A stretch of 64,000 nt of DNA from Paenibacillus planticolens (GCF_013141725.1 NZ_WHNZ01000030.1:248001-312000), one strand, 5' to 3'. Shown: positions 35,753 to 43,930, numbered from the stretch's first letter. Notes: a model not told the origin generated them from the letters alone. Translations and numbers: made by a program.

Positions 35753-36142
35753 ATGAAAGTTGATCTTGTGGATGGACTGCTGCAAACCTCGATTACGATA
35801 AATTACAAGGGACAAGTACTCACGATAGACAAGCTGGTCATTGATACCAGTGCTTCCCACACTCTCCTTTCCGCCGATGCTGTAGCTGATATTGGTGTTT
35901 ATTTTGAGACTGGAGACGAACTCGTCAGTGCTTTCGGCATCGGCGGCGAAGAAAGCTGTTTTAGAAAAGCGTTTGATTTTGTCACGCTGGGTGACTTCAA
36001 GATTGATAGTTTCAAGCTCGATGCTGGTGCCTTGCATGAAAAACTTGAGATTAATGGGCTTTTAGGATTGGATTTGCTTATGGCGGCGAATATTGTACTG
36101 GACTTATCTAGTTTTAGTATGTATACAAAATCAAGAAAATAG
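35753..36142 (+). CDS. Retropepsin-like (clan AA) aspartic protease family protein
   Basis: Encodes 129 residues; ATG 35753 has GAGGAG 9 nt upstream. The chain has the layout of a single-domain retropepsin: LVIDTSASHTLLS (about 29-41) at the catalytic Asp position, a flap-like AFGIGGEES, and the hydrophobic-Gly motif INGLLGLDLL near the end. The catalytic triplet is normally Asp-Thr/Ser-Gly; here it reads Asp-Thr-Ser, a Gly-to-Ser change next to the active Asp. As an obligate dimer such an enzyme would bring one Asp per chain. The change could weaken or alter activity. It is co-directional with the small gene upstream. Confidence 0.78.
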   Translation: MKVDLVDGLLQTSITINYKGQVLTIDKLVIDTSASHTLLSADAVADIGVYFETGDELVSAFGIGGEESCFRKAFDFVTLGDFKIDSFKLDAGALHEKLEINGLLGLDLLMAANIVLDLSSFSMYTKSRK

Positions 36143-36227
36143 TACGGCTGTCGATAGACAGCCTCTACATTCATAAGTGCCCTAATCAGGTAATAGTGTA
36201 TAAAGAAATTTAGAATGATTAAGCAGT

Positions 36228-36655
36228 TCAGACACCTCTTCGTACATCCCTTACACTTACCTTCCCACTCTTAACTGAAGCGACACACTTTTTCAATTTG
36301 CCGACTCTATCTTCAAAATAATGAATGCCGTCAACACCACCATCTGCGCCTTTCTTACAGCTTGTTATTCCCAATAAATGCAATGACCACAGTTGGAATT
36401 GGTATTTGTCACGATTAGCTAAGTCAACTGCCCCATCTAAATCAAATGGCTCACCCGTTACCTTGTTCGGCTTAAGAAGTAAACCAAATTCCTTATGAAG
36501 TCTCTCTTTGATTGTGGTGATCGTAATATGTGTAATATCTATACCAATCCATTTTCTACCCAAACGTTCAGCAGCAACTATTGCAGTTCCACAGCCGCAA
36601 AATGGATCCAATACAATATCTCCCGGGTTAGTAGCAGACTTAATAATCCTTTCTC
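36228..36655 (-). pseudogene. C-terminal fragment of a DNA methyltransferase (N4/N6 type)
   Basis: The open frame enters from the spoVR repeat junction at 36655 with no start and reads [40 protein letters not shown] and so on. DPFCGCGT is the SAM-binding motif I of circularly arranged methyltransferases; the target-binding N-terminal half with the catalytic DPPY/SPPY motif is gone. The C-terminus ends early in VSVRDVRRGV where relatives continue, so both ends are lost. It is a non-functional relic of a restriction or orphan methylation system carried in by the inserted segment. Confidence 0.88.
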
Positions 36656-37093
36656 ACGCAAGGACGCAAGAAAGGCGACGGTCGAAGCAAAATATTCGAG
36701 GTCCGTGAGTACGAATCCGACACTTCTTTTATTCGGAACTATTTGAATAAGCCGTTAGTGGAGGAGCTGGATTTATATACTTTTGAGAAGAAAGGTCCTG
36801 AGTGGAAAATTACCGATAAAACGTGGGAAAATACCCGGGATCAGCTGATTTATTCGCGTGTCAACGGCGGTTTCCCCTACATCGTCGTGGAGGATGGCGA
36901 CTACCAGCGCAATGGCGAGCTGTATTTGAAGCATTCCTACGAAGGGGTTGAATTGGATCTCAAATATGTCGAGCGAACACTCCCCTACATTTACAAGCTC
37001 TGGGGCAAAAGCATTCATATGCATACGATTGTGGAAGATAAGCCGGTAATGTTCAGCTATGATGGGAAGAAGCATCATCGCAGATTTTTATAG
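36656..37093 (+). pseudogene. Partial second spoVR: C-terminal 145 codons only
   Basis: From 36656 the frame reads the spoVR C-terminus without its first two-thirds, ending at the same stop context. The protein is almost identical to the end of the full spoVR gene (a few changes, e.g. YTFEKK for YVFEKK and GKSIHM for GKTIHM), while the DNA differs at many third positions. That pattern suggests the copy came from a diverged but functional relative, not from a recent local duplication. There is no ribosome site at the fragment start. Confidence 0.92.
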
Positions 37094-37143
37094 GAGAATG
37101 ACTGGCCTCGAGAGCCGGTTTTTTTCTATTCCAGACTGAACAG
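36656..37143 (+). repeat. Direct repeat copy 2 of the spoVR 3' end
   Basis: Matches 34775-35268. The left junction is with the methyltransferase fragment; to the right it continues into the tail of the Uma2 gene, which in copy 1 is cut off after about 15 bp. The original order was therefore probably spoVR followed by convergent Uma2. Confidence 0.92.
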
Positions 37144-37590
37144 TCTGGTCATGGGCACTTGTAAATCTTTAAAAACATTGGATTGGATGGTATCCTGCTC
37201 TGCGAACAGCTGGCGCAATTGATAGCTGCCATCCTCCAGTGAATAAACATGTGCCGTTCGATTCCCAGGGTCAACAATCCATTATTCCTGTACTTTATAC
37301 TTCTGATATAAGTTGAATTTCTCATTAAAATCCTTTAATGCCGTCGATGGCGACAGCACTTCAATGACGATAGCCGGAGCACCGTGACAGCCACTTTTCG
37401 AGATTATCTCTTTCGAGCAAACAACCGAGAGATCGGGCTGTGCGATATGATCGGGTGACTCATACTCACCACTTTCGCTGAAAAATACATCAAATGGAGC
37501 CACGAACACAAAGCAGCTCCGATTCTGAAAGAATGTCCGTAGGGAGAAATGGAGCTCTCCAACAATAAATTGACACGAAGTTCGACCTCC
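37126..37590 (-). pseudogene. Uma2-family (PD-(D/E)XK-like) gene, truncated and with in-frame TAA
   Basis: The minus strand reads QFIVGELHFSLRTFFQNRSC, FVFVAPFDVFF, IAQPDLSVVCSK and GAPAIVIEVLSPSTALKDF, typical Uma2 motifs including the IEVLSPST segment of the nuclease-like core. At 37279-37281 the frame meets TAA where relatives have Tyr in EYWIVDP; beyond it the frame stays open (WIVDPGNRTAHVYSLEDGSY) to TAG at 37126. A one-base change (TAT or TAC to TAA) explains the stop. The usual N-terminus is also not found upstream. Uma2 proteins are widespread in Firmicutes and their role is uncertain. Confidence 0.85.
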
Positions 37591-37780
37591 TTCTGATTGT
37601 TACTTTAGAGACCTTACTAAATTGCACCATGCCTCCTCGGCACGTTGCTAACATTTACTCGTTATGAACACCGACAAAAGAAGTGCTTTTCCGACAACGT
37701 TAATCGACGGACATCCTTTACAAGTCATGTTACGCTTAAAACTCAGTTAATTGATAATAATTTCCATGTTAGGAGATGAG

Positions 37781-37999
37781 TTGAAGTTGAGAATGAATAT
37801 TTTATTTAACAAAAGACCTATTTCTGTGAACTTTATTGGCACGGACCACAAACTAATTCCCTCTCTGATCAACGCTCTTCGTTATAACAAATTTACAACG
37901 ACGAACCTTGGCCAAACGTTAGAGCATGTTGACTTATTTAGTTCAGAAGCCATTTTATATGCAAAGGATGGAAATAAAGCCCGAATTCCTATTTTCTAA
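37781..37999 (+). CDS. Small hypothetical protein
   Basis: Encodes 72 residues from TTG 37781 with AGGAG 5 nt upstream; ATG 37793 is an alternative with poor spacing. Sequence features: FNKRPISVNFIGTDHKLIPSLINALRYNKF and a C-terminal AILYAKDGNKARIPIF. No signal peptide, membrane helix or known motif. A good terminator follows, which supports real expression. I do not recognise the family. Confidence 0.55.
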   Translation: MKLRMNILFNKRPISVNFIGTDHKLIPSLINALRYNKFTTTNLGQTLEHVDLFSSEAILYAKDGNKARIPIF

Positions 38000-38021
38000 A
38001 ACCGCCTTCTTACATAAAACG

Positions 38022-38070
38022 AAAGTCCATTCGTCTGAGTGATTCGATCACTAGGCGGATGGACTTTTTT
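38022..38070 (+). terminator. Rho-independent terminator after the small hypothetical gene
   Basis: AAAGTCCAT with ATGGACTTT plus an inner CG-CT/AG-CG stem, ending in TTTTTT; 22 bp after the stop at 37999. Confidence 0.85.
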
Positions 38071-38151
38071 CATGCGTCAAGCATATTTCTTTTGTGATAT
38101 TCATAGAATGATAGAAAGAGTTGATTTAAGAGAATAGGAGCGAGTTGCCTT

Positions 38152-38943
38152 ATGTCCACGTTCCATCCAGCCAAAAGTAACGCAGCCACCCTACTTATCT
38201 ATATCCTGATTATGCTAACTAGTTTCATATGGACGATTATCTTAGGGTTTCACAAAAATGACCAACCGCCGAACCTCGCAATCTCCGAGTATCGCGTCAC
38301 CCAGGCCAGCAACGGCGTTACCCTTCATAGCATTCAGACACCGCCTCAAAACATAGGGCTGAGGGCCATTACCGGGAATGTGACGGACATGAACGAAAAT
38401 GGCATCAATGGCGGCTTCTTTTGGCAGGGTTATCTGCTGAGTATCGCCGTTATCAATGATCGCCCCGTCAAAGGGCTGCCTGGCGACTACGGCTCCGGCT
38501 GGTTTAATATTGACCGCAAACGGGGGACGTTGGTCTGGGATGAGAAAGCGCAAACTTTCACGATTCAAGTCGTTGAAAACGCCGATGAGCTGAAAGTGAT
38601 GGACCGGGGCCATTACTGGGCACAAGGCGGCGTAAGCATGGGACTGACGAATCCGGACGGATGGGCTGCCCAGGCCATTTCGGAGGAGATGCCTGTCATC
38701 GATGAGAAACGCATGCGCTCGGGAATTGTTTACGACAGAAACAATAACGTTTATCTAGTCGTTGCCCCTACGCCCTGCACAGGCGAACAATTCCGCACAG
38801 CCGTGCAGGAACAGGTGGGGAACGGGCAGCTGGTGGACGGTCTTTTCTTGGACGGCGACGGTTCCTCGCAGCTCAAAGTCGCGGATTACCTGCTTCCCGG
38901 CGATCATCGCGAGGTATATCAGATGATTGCCCTGCTGAAGTGA
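38152..38943 (+). CDS. Phosphodiester glycosidase family protein (NAGPA-like domain), membrane anchored
   Basis: Encodes 263 residues. One N-terminal helix (about 12-33, LLIYILIMLTSFIWTIILGF) anchors or exports the chain; the rest would be outside. Conserved family segments are NGINGGFFWQGYLLSIAVIN (about 82-101), HYWAQGGVSMGL and near the end GLFLDGDGSSQLK, where relatives have LDGGGSS. Family knowledge: this fold includes the mammalian uncovering enzyme that removes GlcNAc from phosphodiesters and bacterial proteins linked to cell-wall teichoic acid or exopolysaccharide. Substrate here is unknown. The gene stands alone and is convergent with the aldo/keto reductase. Confidence 0.85.
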   Translation: MSTFHPAKSNAATLLIYILIMLTSFIWTIILGFHKNDQPPNLAISEYRVTQASNGVTLHSIQTPPQNIGLRAITGNVTDMNENGINGGFFWQGYLLSIAVINDRPVKGLPGDYGSGWFNIDRKRGTLVWDEKAQTFTIQVVENADELKVMDRGHYWAQGGVSMGLTNPDGWAAQAISEEMPVIDEKRMRSGIVYDRNNNVYLVVAPTPCTGEQFRTAVQEQVGNGQLVDGLFLDGDGSSQLKVADYLLPGDHREVYQMIALLK

Positions 38944-38970
38944 GGGAAGTCGAAAAGAGGTTCGCGGACA

Positions 38971-39148
38971 GGGAACTACAGGGCGTTATTTCGACGAAAT
39001 GAGTCCTAGAAGCCGCCGAGGCGGAACTACAGGGTCTTATTTTCTCGAAACACAGCCGATTTCGCCAAAAACAACCAAATAAAGGACCACAGTTCCCACT
39101 AAACTGCAAGTTAGCTGTTTTGCAGGTAAATAGCGGCCTGTAGTTCCC
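38971..39148. repeat. Palindromic four-unit intergenic repeat, family I, copy 1
   Basis: Four 21-bp units: forward at 38971-38991 and 39022-39042, reverse complement at 39077-39097 and 39128-39148. The forward unit starts GGGAACTACAGGGCGTTATT. Unit starts are spaced 51, 55 and 51 bp, exactly as in the second copy at 44583-44760. The 34-bp centre is also similar between copies (a TTTCnnCAAAAAC core). It lies between convergent genes. Confidence 0.9.
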
Positions 39149-39178
39149 TCCATTTGCACGTGCTTCCATCGGTGGCGA

Positions 39179-39207
39179 GGAGAGGGAGGGGAGGGGGGGG
39201 AGGGGGG
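39179..39207 (+). other. G-rich tract with G-quadruplex potential
   Basis: A 29-bp purine stretch with three G-runs of four or more (4, 8 and 6 G) plus shorter runs, separated by single A. It lies between convergent genes, just after repeat family I copy 1, and could fold as a quadruplex on the plus strand. Confidence 0.7.
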
Positions 39208-39216
39208 CTACGGCAA

Positions 39217-39258
39217 AAAAGAGGAATCCCCGCCAACCAACAGCGGCAATTCCTCTTC
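39217..39258 (-). terminator. Rho-independent terminator of the aldo/keto reductase gene
   Basis: Minus-strand AAGAGGAATTGCCGC pairs with GCGGGGATTCCTCTT (minor mismatches) and is followed by six T. It starts 3 bp past the stop codon. Confidence 0.85.
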
Positions 39259-39261
39259 CTA

Positions 39262-40092
39262 TTAGAACGTCACGTTGTCCGGGTCCGGACCAATGCGTTT
39301 GTTCTGGTTCAACGAATCAACGAGAGCCATATCCTCAGCGCTCAGCTCAAAATCAAAAATATTCGCATTCTCGCGAATTCGATGCTCTGTCACCGATTTC
39401 GGAATCGTGACGACACCGTTCTGAATGTCCCAACGCAGCACGATTTGTGCTGCCGATTTCCCATGCTTGGCCGCGAGCTGCGACAGCACAGGATGATCGA
39501 GATTCCCCTGCATCAGCGGACTCCAAGCTTCCAGTTGAATGTTGTTCTCGCGGGTGAACGCGAGCAGTTCCTTTTGCGCCAGCTGCGGATGGTACTCGAC
39601 TTGGTTCAAAGCCGGCACGACACCCGTATCCTCAATCACGTGCTGCAAATGATGAATTTGAAAATTGCTAACTCCAATAGCGCGCACATGACCTTCTTTG
39701 TACAAGTGAACAAGTGCTTTCCATGTTTCTCTATACGTCGCCGGTTTAGCCCAGTGAACTAAATACAGGTCGATCGTCTCGAGGCCGAGCCGCTTGCGGC
39801 TTGCTTCAAAAGCTTGCAAGGTGGACTCATAGCCCTGATCCGCGTTCCAAACTTTGGTCGTGACGAAAATCTCGTCGCGCGGTACGCCGCTCTCGCGCAG
39901 TCCCTGACCAACGCCTTCTTCGTTTTGATAGATGGCTGCAGTATCTATGCTGCGGTAGCCCAGCTGCAGAGCTGTTTTGACAGCGCCGATCACCTCTTGG
40001 CCTTCTTGGGTTTTCCAAACGCCTAACCCCAACCATGGCATATACACGCCATTATTGAGCTGGACTCCTTGTGTGAATGCTTTCGTTGACAT
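39262..40092 (-). CDS. Aldo/keto reductase (YvgN/YtbE-like)
   Basis: Encodes 276 residues; ATG 40092 has GGAGGT 8 nt upstream. The catalytic tetrad is visible: Asp and Tyr in RSIDTAAIYQNE, Lys in FVTTKVWN and His in LYLVHWAKP. The NADPH-binding end is IPKSVTEHRIRENANIFDFEL. The family reduces aldehydes such as methylglyoxal with NADPH; B. subtilis YvgN and YtbE are the closest type I can name. It is a cytoplasmic single gene with its own terminator. It lies downstream of, and on the same strand as, the NAD salvage genes, but the 85-bp gap gives no strong sign of one operon. Confidence 0.93.
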   Translation of the reverse strand: MSTKAFTQGVQLNNGVYMPWLGLGVWKTQEGQEVIGAVKTALQLGYRSIDTAAIYQNEEGVGQGLRESGVPRDEIFVTTKVWNADQGYESTLQAFEASRKRLGLETIDLYLVHWAKPATYRETWKALVHLYKEGHVRAIGVSNFQIHHLQHVIEDTGVVPALNQVEYHPQLAQKELLAFTRENNIQLEAWSPLMQGNLDHPVLSQLAAKHGKSAAQIVLRWDIQNGVVTIPKSVTEHRIRENANIFDFELSAEDMALVDSLNQNKRIGPDPDNVTF

Positions 40093-40177
40093 TGGCTCAT
40101 ACCTCCAACATAAAATATGGTGTGACAGCTCTTGAAAGAGTACGCCCAACGTCTATCATACCACTAGATTTAACCAA

Positions 40178-41623
40178 TCACATCTTTGTGTGCGCATGAA
40201 TCAAATTCATCTTGAGCTCCCACAGCTCCGTGCTTAAGTTTACGCGGTATCCTTCCGGATTCAGCTTGCGAAGATACTGCGGCCAAAACGTCTTCATCTG
40301 CTCCGCGTGATACGCCCGGATGCGATCCAGCGTCGGCAGCTCATAAACCAGCTCGCCACCGGCAAAAATAGCTTTTAGCAGCGGAACTGCTTCATAGTCT
40401 TCAATGTACTTGTAGATATACGTATGGGTAGGATCGAACAGCTTGATCCGCTCTCCCCGCTGAATATCGCTTTCGTGCTCCAGTGCCAAGTAATCCGCTT
40501 CCGCTTTGCCTGTTTTCTTGTTGATGATCCGGTAGACTTCCTTGAAGCCGGGATTGGACACCTTCTCGGGATTGCCCGAAATCTTGATGACCGGCTCGAA
40601 TTCGCCGTTCTTCTCCCGGGCAACAAGCTTGTAAACCCCGCCAAGCGCAGGCTGGTCGGCCGCGGTGATGAGCTGGGTGCCGACGCCCCAGACATCGATT
40701 TTGGCGCCCTGGGCTTTCAGCCCCTCGATGATGTTCTCATCGAGGTCGTTCGAGGCGACGATACGCACCTCGGGAAAGCCCGCCTCATCCAGCATCTGCC
40801 TGGCCTGCTGGGACAAATACGCCAAATCGCCGCTGTCGAGGCGAATGGCGTTCATGCGCTTGCCCTGCTGCTGTAGCATGCGCGCGGTCTTGATGGCGTT
40901 CGGCACGCCGCTGCGCAGCGTGTCGTACGTATCAACGAGCAGCGTCACTTGCTCCGGCAGCGCCTCGGCATAGGCACGGAAGGCTTCCTCTTCCGTGTCA
41001 TGCGCCTGCACCCATGCGTGCGCGTGGGTGCCCTTCGTCGGGATGCCGAACAGCATCCCGGCCCGCAAGTTCGAAGTCGCGTGAAAGCCCGCGACGTACG
41101 CGGCTCTTGCGCCCCAGATCGCGGCGTCAGCCTCTTGGGCGCGTCTCGTGCCGAACTCCAGCAGAACGTCGTTCGGTGCGACTTGTTTGACGCGCGAAGC
41201 CTTCGTCGCGATGAGGGTCTGATAGTTCACGAAGTTGAGAATCGCCGTCTCCACCAACTGCGCCTCAAACATGCTCGCCACCACGCGAACGAGCGGCTCA
41301 TTCGGGAAAACCAGCGTTCCTTCCGGCACCGCTTGCAGATCGCCGCTGAACTTGAACGCGCGCAGCGCCTCAAGAAAGTCCTCGCGGTAATGCTCCTCCT
41401 GCTCGCGCAGGTAAGCAATTTCGTCATCCCCGAAATGCAGATGCTGAATGTAATGGACGAGCCGCTCCAAACCGGCGAAAACCGCGTACCCGCCGTCAAA
41501 AGGCAGCTTGCGGAAATACACCTCGAAAACCGCCTTGTCCCTATGCGTACCTTGCAGCCAATGCGCGTACATCATATTGATTTGATATTTATCCGTGTGA
41601 AGCGTCAAATTGTCGTAGTTCAT
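40178..41623 (-). CDS. pncB: Nicotinate phosphoribosyltransferase
   Basis: Encodes 481 residues. ATG 41623 (MNYDNLTLHTDKYQINMMY) has AAAGGA 8 nt upstream and matches the usual N-terminus; the ATG at 41632 abuts that site. Signature segments: LLEFGTRRAQ (with the phosphorylated-His region farther on), AGFHATSNLRAG, GTHAHAWVQA and AIRLDSGDLAYLSQQ. It converts nicotinate, PRPP and ATP to nicotinate mononucleotide, the step after nicotinamidase. It follows nadE by 5 bp and is the last gene of the pncA-like, nadE, pncB operon. The transcript should be governed by the operator at 43094-43115. Confidence 0.96.
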   Translation of the reverse strand: MNYDNLTLHTDKYQINMMYAHWLQGTHRDKAVFEVYFRKLPFDGGYAVFAGLERLVHYIQHLHFGDDEIAYLREQEEHYREDFLEALRAFKFSGDLQAVPEGTLVFPNEPLVRVVASMFEAQLVETAILNFVNYQTLIATKASRVKQVAPNDVLLEFGTRRAQEADAAIWGARAAYVAGFHATSNLRAGMLFGIPTKGTHAHAWVQAHDTEEEAFRAYAEALPEQVTLLVDTYDTLRSGVPNAIKTARMLQQQGKRMNAIRLDSGDLAYLSQQARQMLDEAGFPEVRIVASNDLDENIIEGLKAQGAKIDVWGVGTQLITAADQPALGGVYKLVAREKNGEFEPVIKISGNPEKVSNPGFKEVYRIINKKTGKAEADYLALEHESDIQRGERIKLFDPTHTYIYKYIEDYEAVPLLKAIFAGGELVYELPTLDRIRAYHAEQMKTFWPQYLRKLNPEGYRVNLSTELWELKMNLIHAHTKM

Positions 41624-41628
41624 ATCTT

Positions 41629-42462
41629 TCATCCTTTCCACCAAGTGTCGTAGCAGGTGACCGGTCCTCTGCGTTTATGTTCAGTCATCGCGTAACGTTC
41701 TTCAATTTTGCAGACGATATCAGCGGGGAGGGAGCGACCTTCCAAATAGTCGTCCAACTGCATATAGCTGACACCCAGCGCCTCTTCATCCGGAAGACCC
41801 GGCTTCAAATCTTCCAAGTCGGCCGTAGGCTTTTTCAAATACAAATGTTCCGGGCAGCCCAGCCGCTTCAGCAGTTCCTTGCCTTGCCGCTTGTCGAGGC
41901 CATAAATCGGGGCCACATCGCAGGCGCCATCCCCGTGTTTCGTATAAAATCCGGTAATTGCCTCAGCCGCGTGATCTGTCCCCAGCACCAGCAGCCCATA
42001 ATGCGCGGCTAAATCATACTGCACCTTCATACGCTCGCGGGCCTTGACGTTCCCTTTATGAAAATCGCTCAAAGCCTCGCCCGTCGCTTCCGCAAATTGC
42101 CGCACCGATGCATCCACCGCAGGTTGAATATTCACACTTACAACCCGGCTGGCCGCTATAAACTGAATCGCGGCCTGTGCGTCCGCTTCATCCTGTTGGA
42201 TGCCGTAAGGCAATCTTACCGCCATAAACTGACAGGCATCTCTGCCGCTTTCCGCATTGAGCTCATCGATCGCCATTTGGGCCAGCTTGCCTGCTAACGT
42301 TGAGTCCTGGCCTCCTGACATGCCAAGCACGTAGCCTTTAGCTCCTGTATATCGAAGATACGCTTTAAGAAACTGTACGCGGCGCTGAATTTCGCTCTCT
42401 GTGTTAATTTCATTCAGCACGTGTAAGGCCGCTTGAATTTCAGTTTGTTTGGTATGTTGCAT
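41629..42462 (-). CDS. nadE: NH3-dependent NAD+ synthetase
   Basis: Encodes 277 residues, the size of ammonia-dependent NadE without a glutaminase domain. ATG 42462 ([10 protein letters not shown]) has AAGGAG 9 nt upstream; the ATG farther up overlaps this site. Key motifs: [20 protein letters not shown] (ATP pyrophosphatase P-loop, SGGxDS), [13 protein letters not shown] and [21 protein letters not shown]. It amidates deamido-NAD to NAD, the last step of both salvage and de novo synthesis. It sits between the nicotinamidase-like gene and pncB, so the operon encodes the route from nicotinamide to NaMN and the final NAD step; nadD is not in the window. Confidence 0.96.
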   Translation of the reverse strand: MQHTKQTEIQAALHVLNEINTESEIQRRVQFLKAYLRYTGAKGYVLGMSGGQDSTLAGKLAQMAIDELNAESGRDACQFMAVRLPYGIQQDEADAQAAIQFIAASRVVSVNIQPAVDASVRQFAEATGEALSDFHKGNVKARERMKVQYDLAAHYGLLVLGTDHAAEAITGFYTKHGDGACDVAPIYGLDKRQGKELLKRLGCPEHLYLKKPTADLEDLKPGLPDEEALGVSYMQLDDYLEGRSLPADIVCKIEERYAMTEHKRRGPVTCYDTWWKG

Positions 42463-42519
42463 AGGTGGCATCTCCTTCATTTATTGGATGATCCTAGCAT
42501 TCCTGTTAACGCAGCTGTT

Positions 42520-43068
42520 TCATACCTCCAAACCGCGAACAACTTTAGCCCCTAATGTGCTTTCAAAATGCTGCAAAGCCCATTCATGGCCCTGCCTGTT
42601 AAAACTGCCGACAGCGTCCTCATGCACGACGATATCAAAACCTCTATTGTAAGCATCCACCGCCGTATGCAGCACGCAGATATCAGTGCAGACGCCAACC
42701 AGATGCAGCTCTTTAATGCCTCTGGCTCTTAACCTTAGCTCCAAATCCGTGCCGCAAAAGGCGCTGTACCTTGTTTTGTCCATCCAATAAATTTCATTCT
42801 CATGCTGTTCATGCACCGTTTTCAGCTTGCCGTATAAATCGCGTCCCGCGGTCCCGCGGATATTGTGCGGAGGAAACAATTTCGTCTCCGGATGGTACAG
42901 GTCCTGTTCCTCGTGAAGATCAACCGCCATGACCACAAAATGCTGCCGGGCGACGAAAGCCTCGGTTATTTCACAGATCCGCGTTTCAATCGCCATACCA
43001 GGCTCCCCGCAAGGAAGCTTCCCGTCAATAAAATCAACCGTGTAATCGATAATGATCAATGCTTTCAT
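42520..43068 (-). CDS. pncA: Nicotinamidase-like cysteine hydrolase (isochorismatase fold)
   Basis: Encodes 182 residues; ATG 43068 has GGAGGAG 9 nt upstream, whereas the ATG at 43086 has none. The triad is visible: Asp8 in KALIIIDYTVDF, Lys in WMDKTRYSAF and Cys in VGVCTDICVLHTA. The metal-site pattern Asp-x-His with a second His is in AVDLHEEQDLYHPETK. It would deaminate nicotinamide to nicotinate, feeding pncB. As first gene of the nadE-pncB operon, downstream of an operator shared with the Nudix regulator, the nicotinamidase reading is better than other isochorismatase-fold activities. Confidence 0.9.
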   Translation of the reverse strand: MKALIIIDYTVDFIDGKLPCGEPGMAIETRICEITEAFVARQHFVVMAVDLHEEQDLYHPETKLFPPHNIRGTAGRDLYGKLKTVHEQHENEIYWMDKTRYSAFCGTDLELRLRARGIKELHLVGVCTDICVLHTAVDAYNRGFDIVVHEDAVGSFNRQGHEWALQHFESTLGAKVVRGLEV

Positions 43069-43093
43069 CCAGAACCACTCCTCCATTGTGTAT

Positions 43094-43115
43094 ATTTGAT
43101 AATATTAATAAGACA
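43094..43115 (-). promoter_or_regulatory. Operator of the NAD salvage operon, shared with the Nudix regulator promoter
   Basis: On the minus strand this 22-bp segment matches 43939-43960 at 19 positions; shared pattern TGTCnTAnTnATATTATCAA then AT. It ends 26 bp upstream of the pncA-like start. Nearby, TTTGATA (43095-43101) and TATCAAA (43117-43123) form an inverted repeat. Confidence 0.7.
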
Positions 43116-43138
43116 ATATCAAAACTTAAAAGAGAGGC

Positions 43139-43906
43139 CTAGCTGTAGATGGACAGCTGAGGCACATAATCGGTAAAACGGTAAAGCTGGGCGGCGCGTT
43201 GGGAATACCGGTTCGACATTTTTCCCTGTCCGTTGTGATCCATAACCTCTTCGATAATGCCTTTGCGGCTTTGTGTAGACGTAATTTTACGGATAAAATT
43301 CCGTTCGTTGAACGTCGGGACGACCGTTTGAATCACTTGATACAATTCGCTGATCGTGAATTCCTCGGCCAAAAACTCTTTCGCGATCGTCGTCGTCAGC
43401 ATCTTCATCTGAATCTGTGCAAGCGCATCACGAATGATGATCTCATGATCGAAAGCGAGATCCATGGCCAGCGCCTCCTCCACGGGGAACAGCCGGACAT
43501 CGGCAGCGTCATCCGCAGCCTGCCGCTTCTCCAGGAAGCTCTCGTGCACCAACGCGAAGTAAGCGTGAGAGATGATCCATCCCCGGGGATCGCGCTGCGG
43601 CGTGCTGTACACGTTGAAATATTCAAGGTGGACGTCCGAAACGCCCGTCTCTTCGGTCAACTCGCGCCGGGCGCTCTCATGAATCGTTTCCGACTCCGTC
43701 GAGAATCCGCCTGGAAGGGCCCACTGACCTTCGAACGGCCACTGTTTTCTTTGAATCAGCAATACCTGCAGCTCCCTCAGCGGGAGAGCTTTCTTCACTG
43801 AACCCTTTGCCTCGGAAGTAATCGTGAAGATCACGATATCCGCAGGCGCACCGTCCGGCGTGCGATAATTGCTTGCCTTATAGCTGCTTGCATGTTCTGT
43901 ATTCAA
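43139..43906 (-). CDS. Nudix hydrolase with C-terminal winged helix, NrtR-like regulator of NAD salvage
   Basis: Encodes 255 residues from TTG 43906 with GAGG upstream. Residues about 20-160 form a Nudix domain with an intact box: Gly in GGFSTESE, then REL, TEE and TGV in the order G-x5-E-x7-REUxEExGU. The C-terminal part (LAEEFTISELYQVIQTVVPTFNERNFIRKITST) resembles the winged-helix end of NrtR/ADP-ribose-responsive regulators. NrtR proteins repress NAD salvage genes and release DNA on binding ADP-ribose. The gene lies directly upstream of the pncA-like operon on the same strand, and both promoters carry the same operator. In many NrtR proteins the Nudix box is degenerate; here it is complete, so it may also hydrolyse its ligand. 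Confidence 0.85.
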   Translation of the reverse strand: MNTEHASSYKASNYRTPDGAPADIVIFTITSEAKGSVKKALPLRELQVLLIQRKQWPFEGQWALPGGFSTESETIHESARRELTEETGVSDVHLEYFNVYSTPQRDPRGWIISHAYFALVHESFLEKRQAADDAADVRLFPVEEALAMDLAFDHEIIIRDALAQIQMKMLTTTIAKEFLAEEFTISELYQVIQTVVPTFNERNFIRKITSTQSRKGIIEEVMDHNGQGKMSNRYSQRAAQLYRFTDYVPQLSIYS

Positions 43907-43930
43907 GGTGTCACTGCCTCGCTCTTTTGT

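Noticed and set aside
36743..37093. A separate small gene starting at TTG 36743
   Set aside because: It is the C-terminal part of a spoVR copy continuing in frame from 36656, without a ribosome site; treated as a pseudogene.
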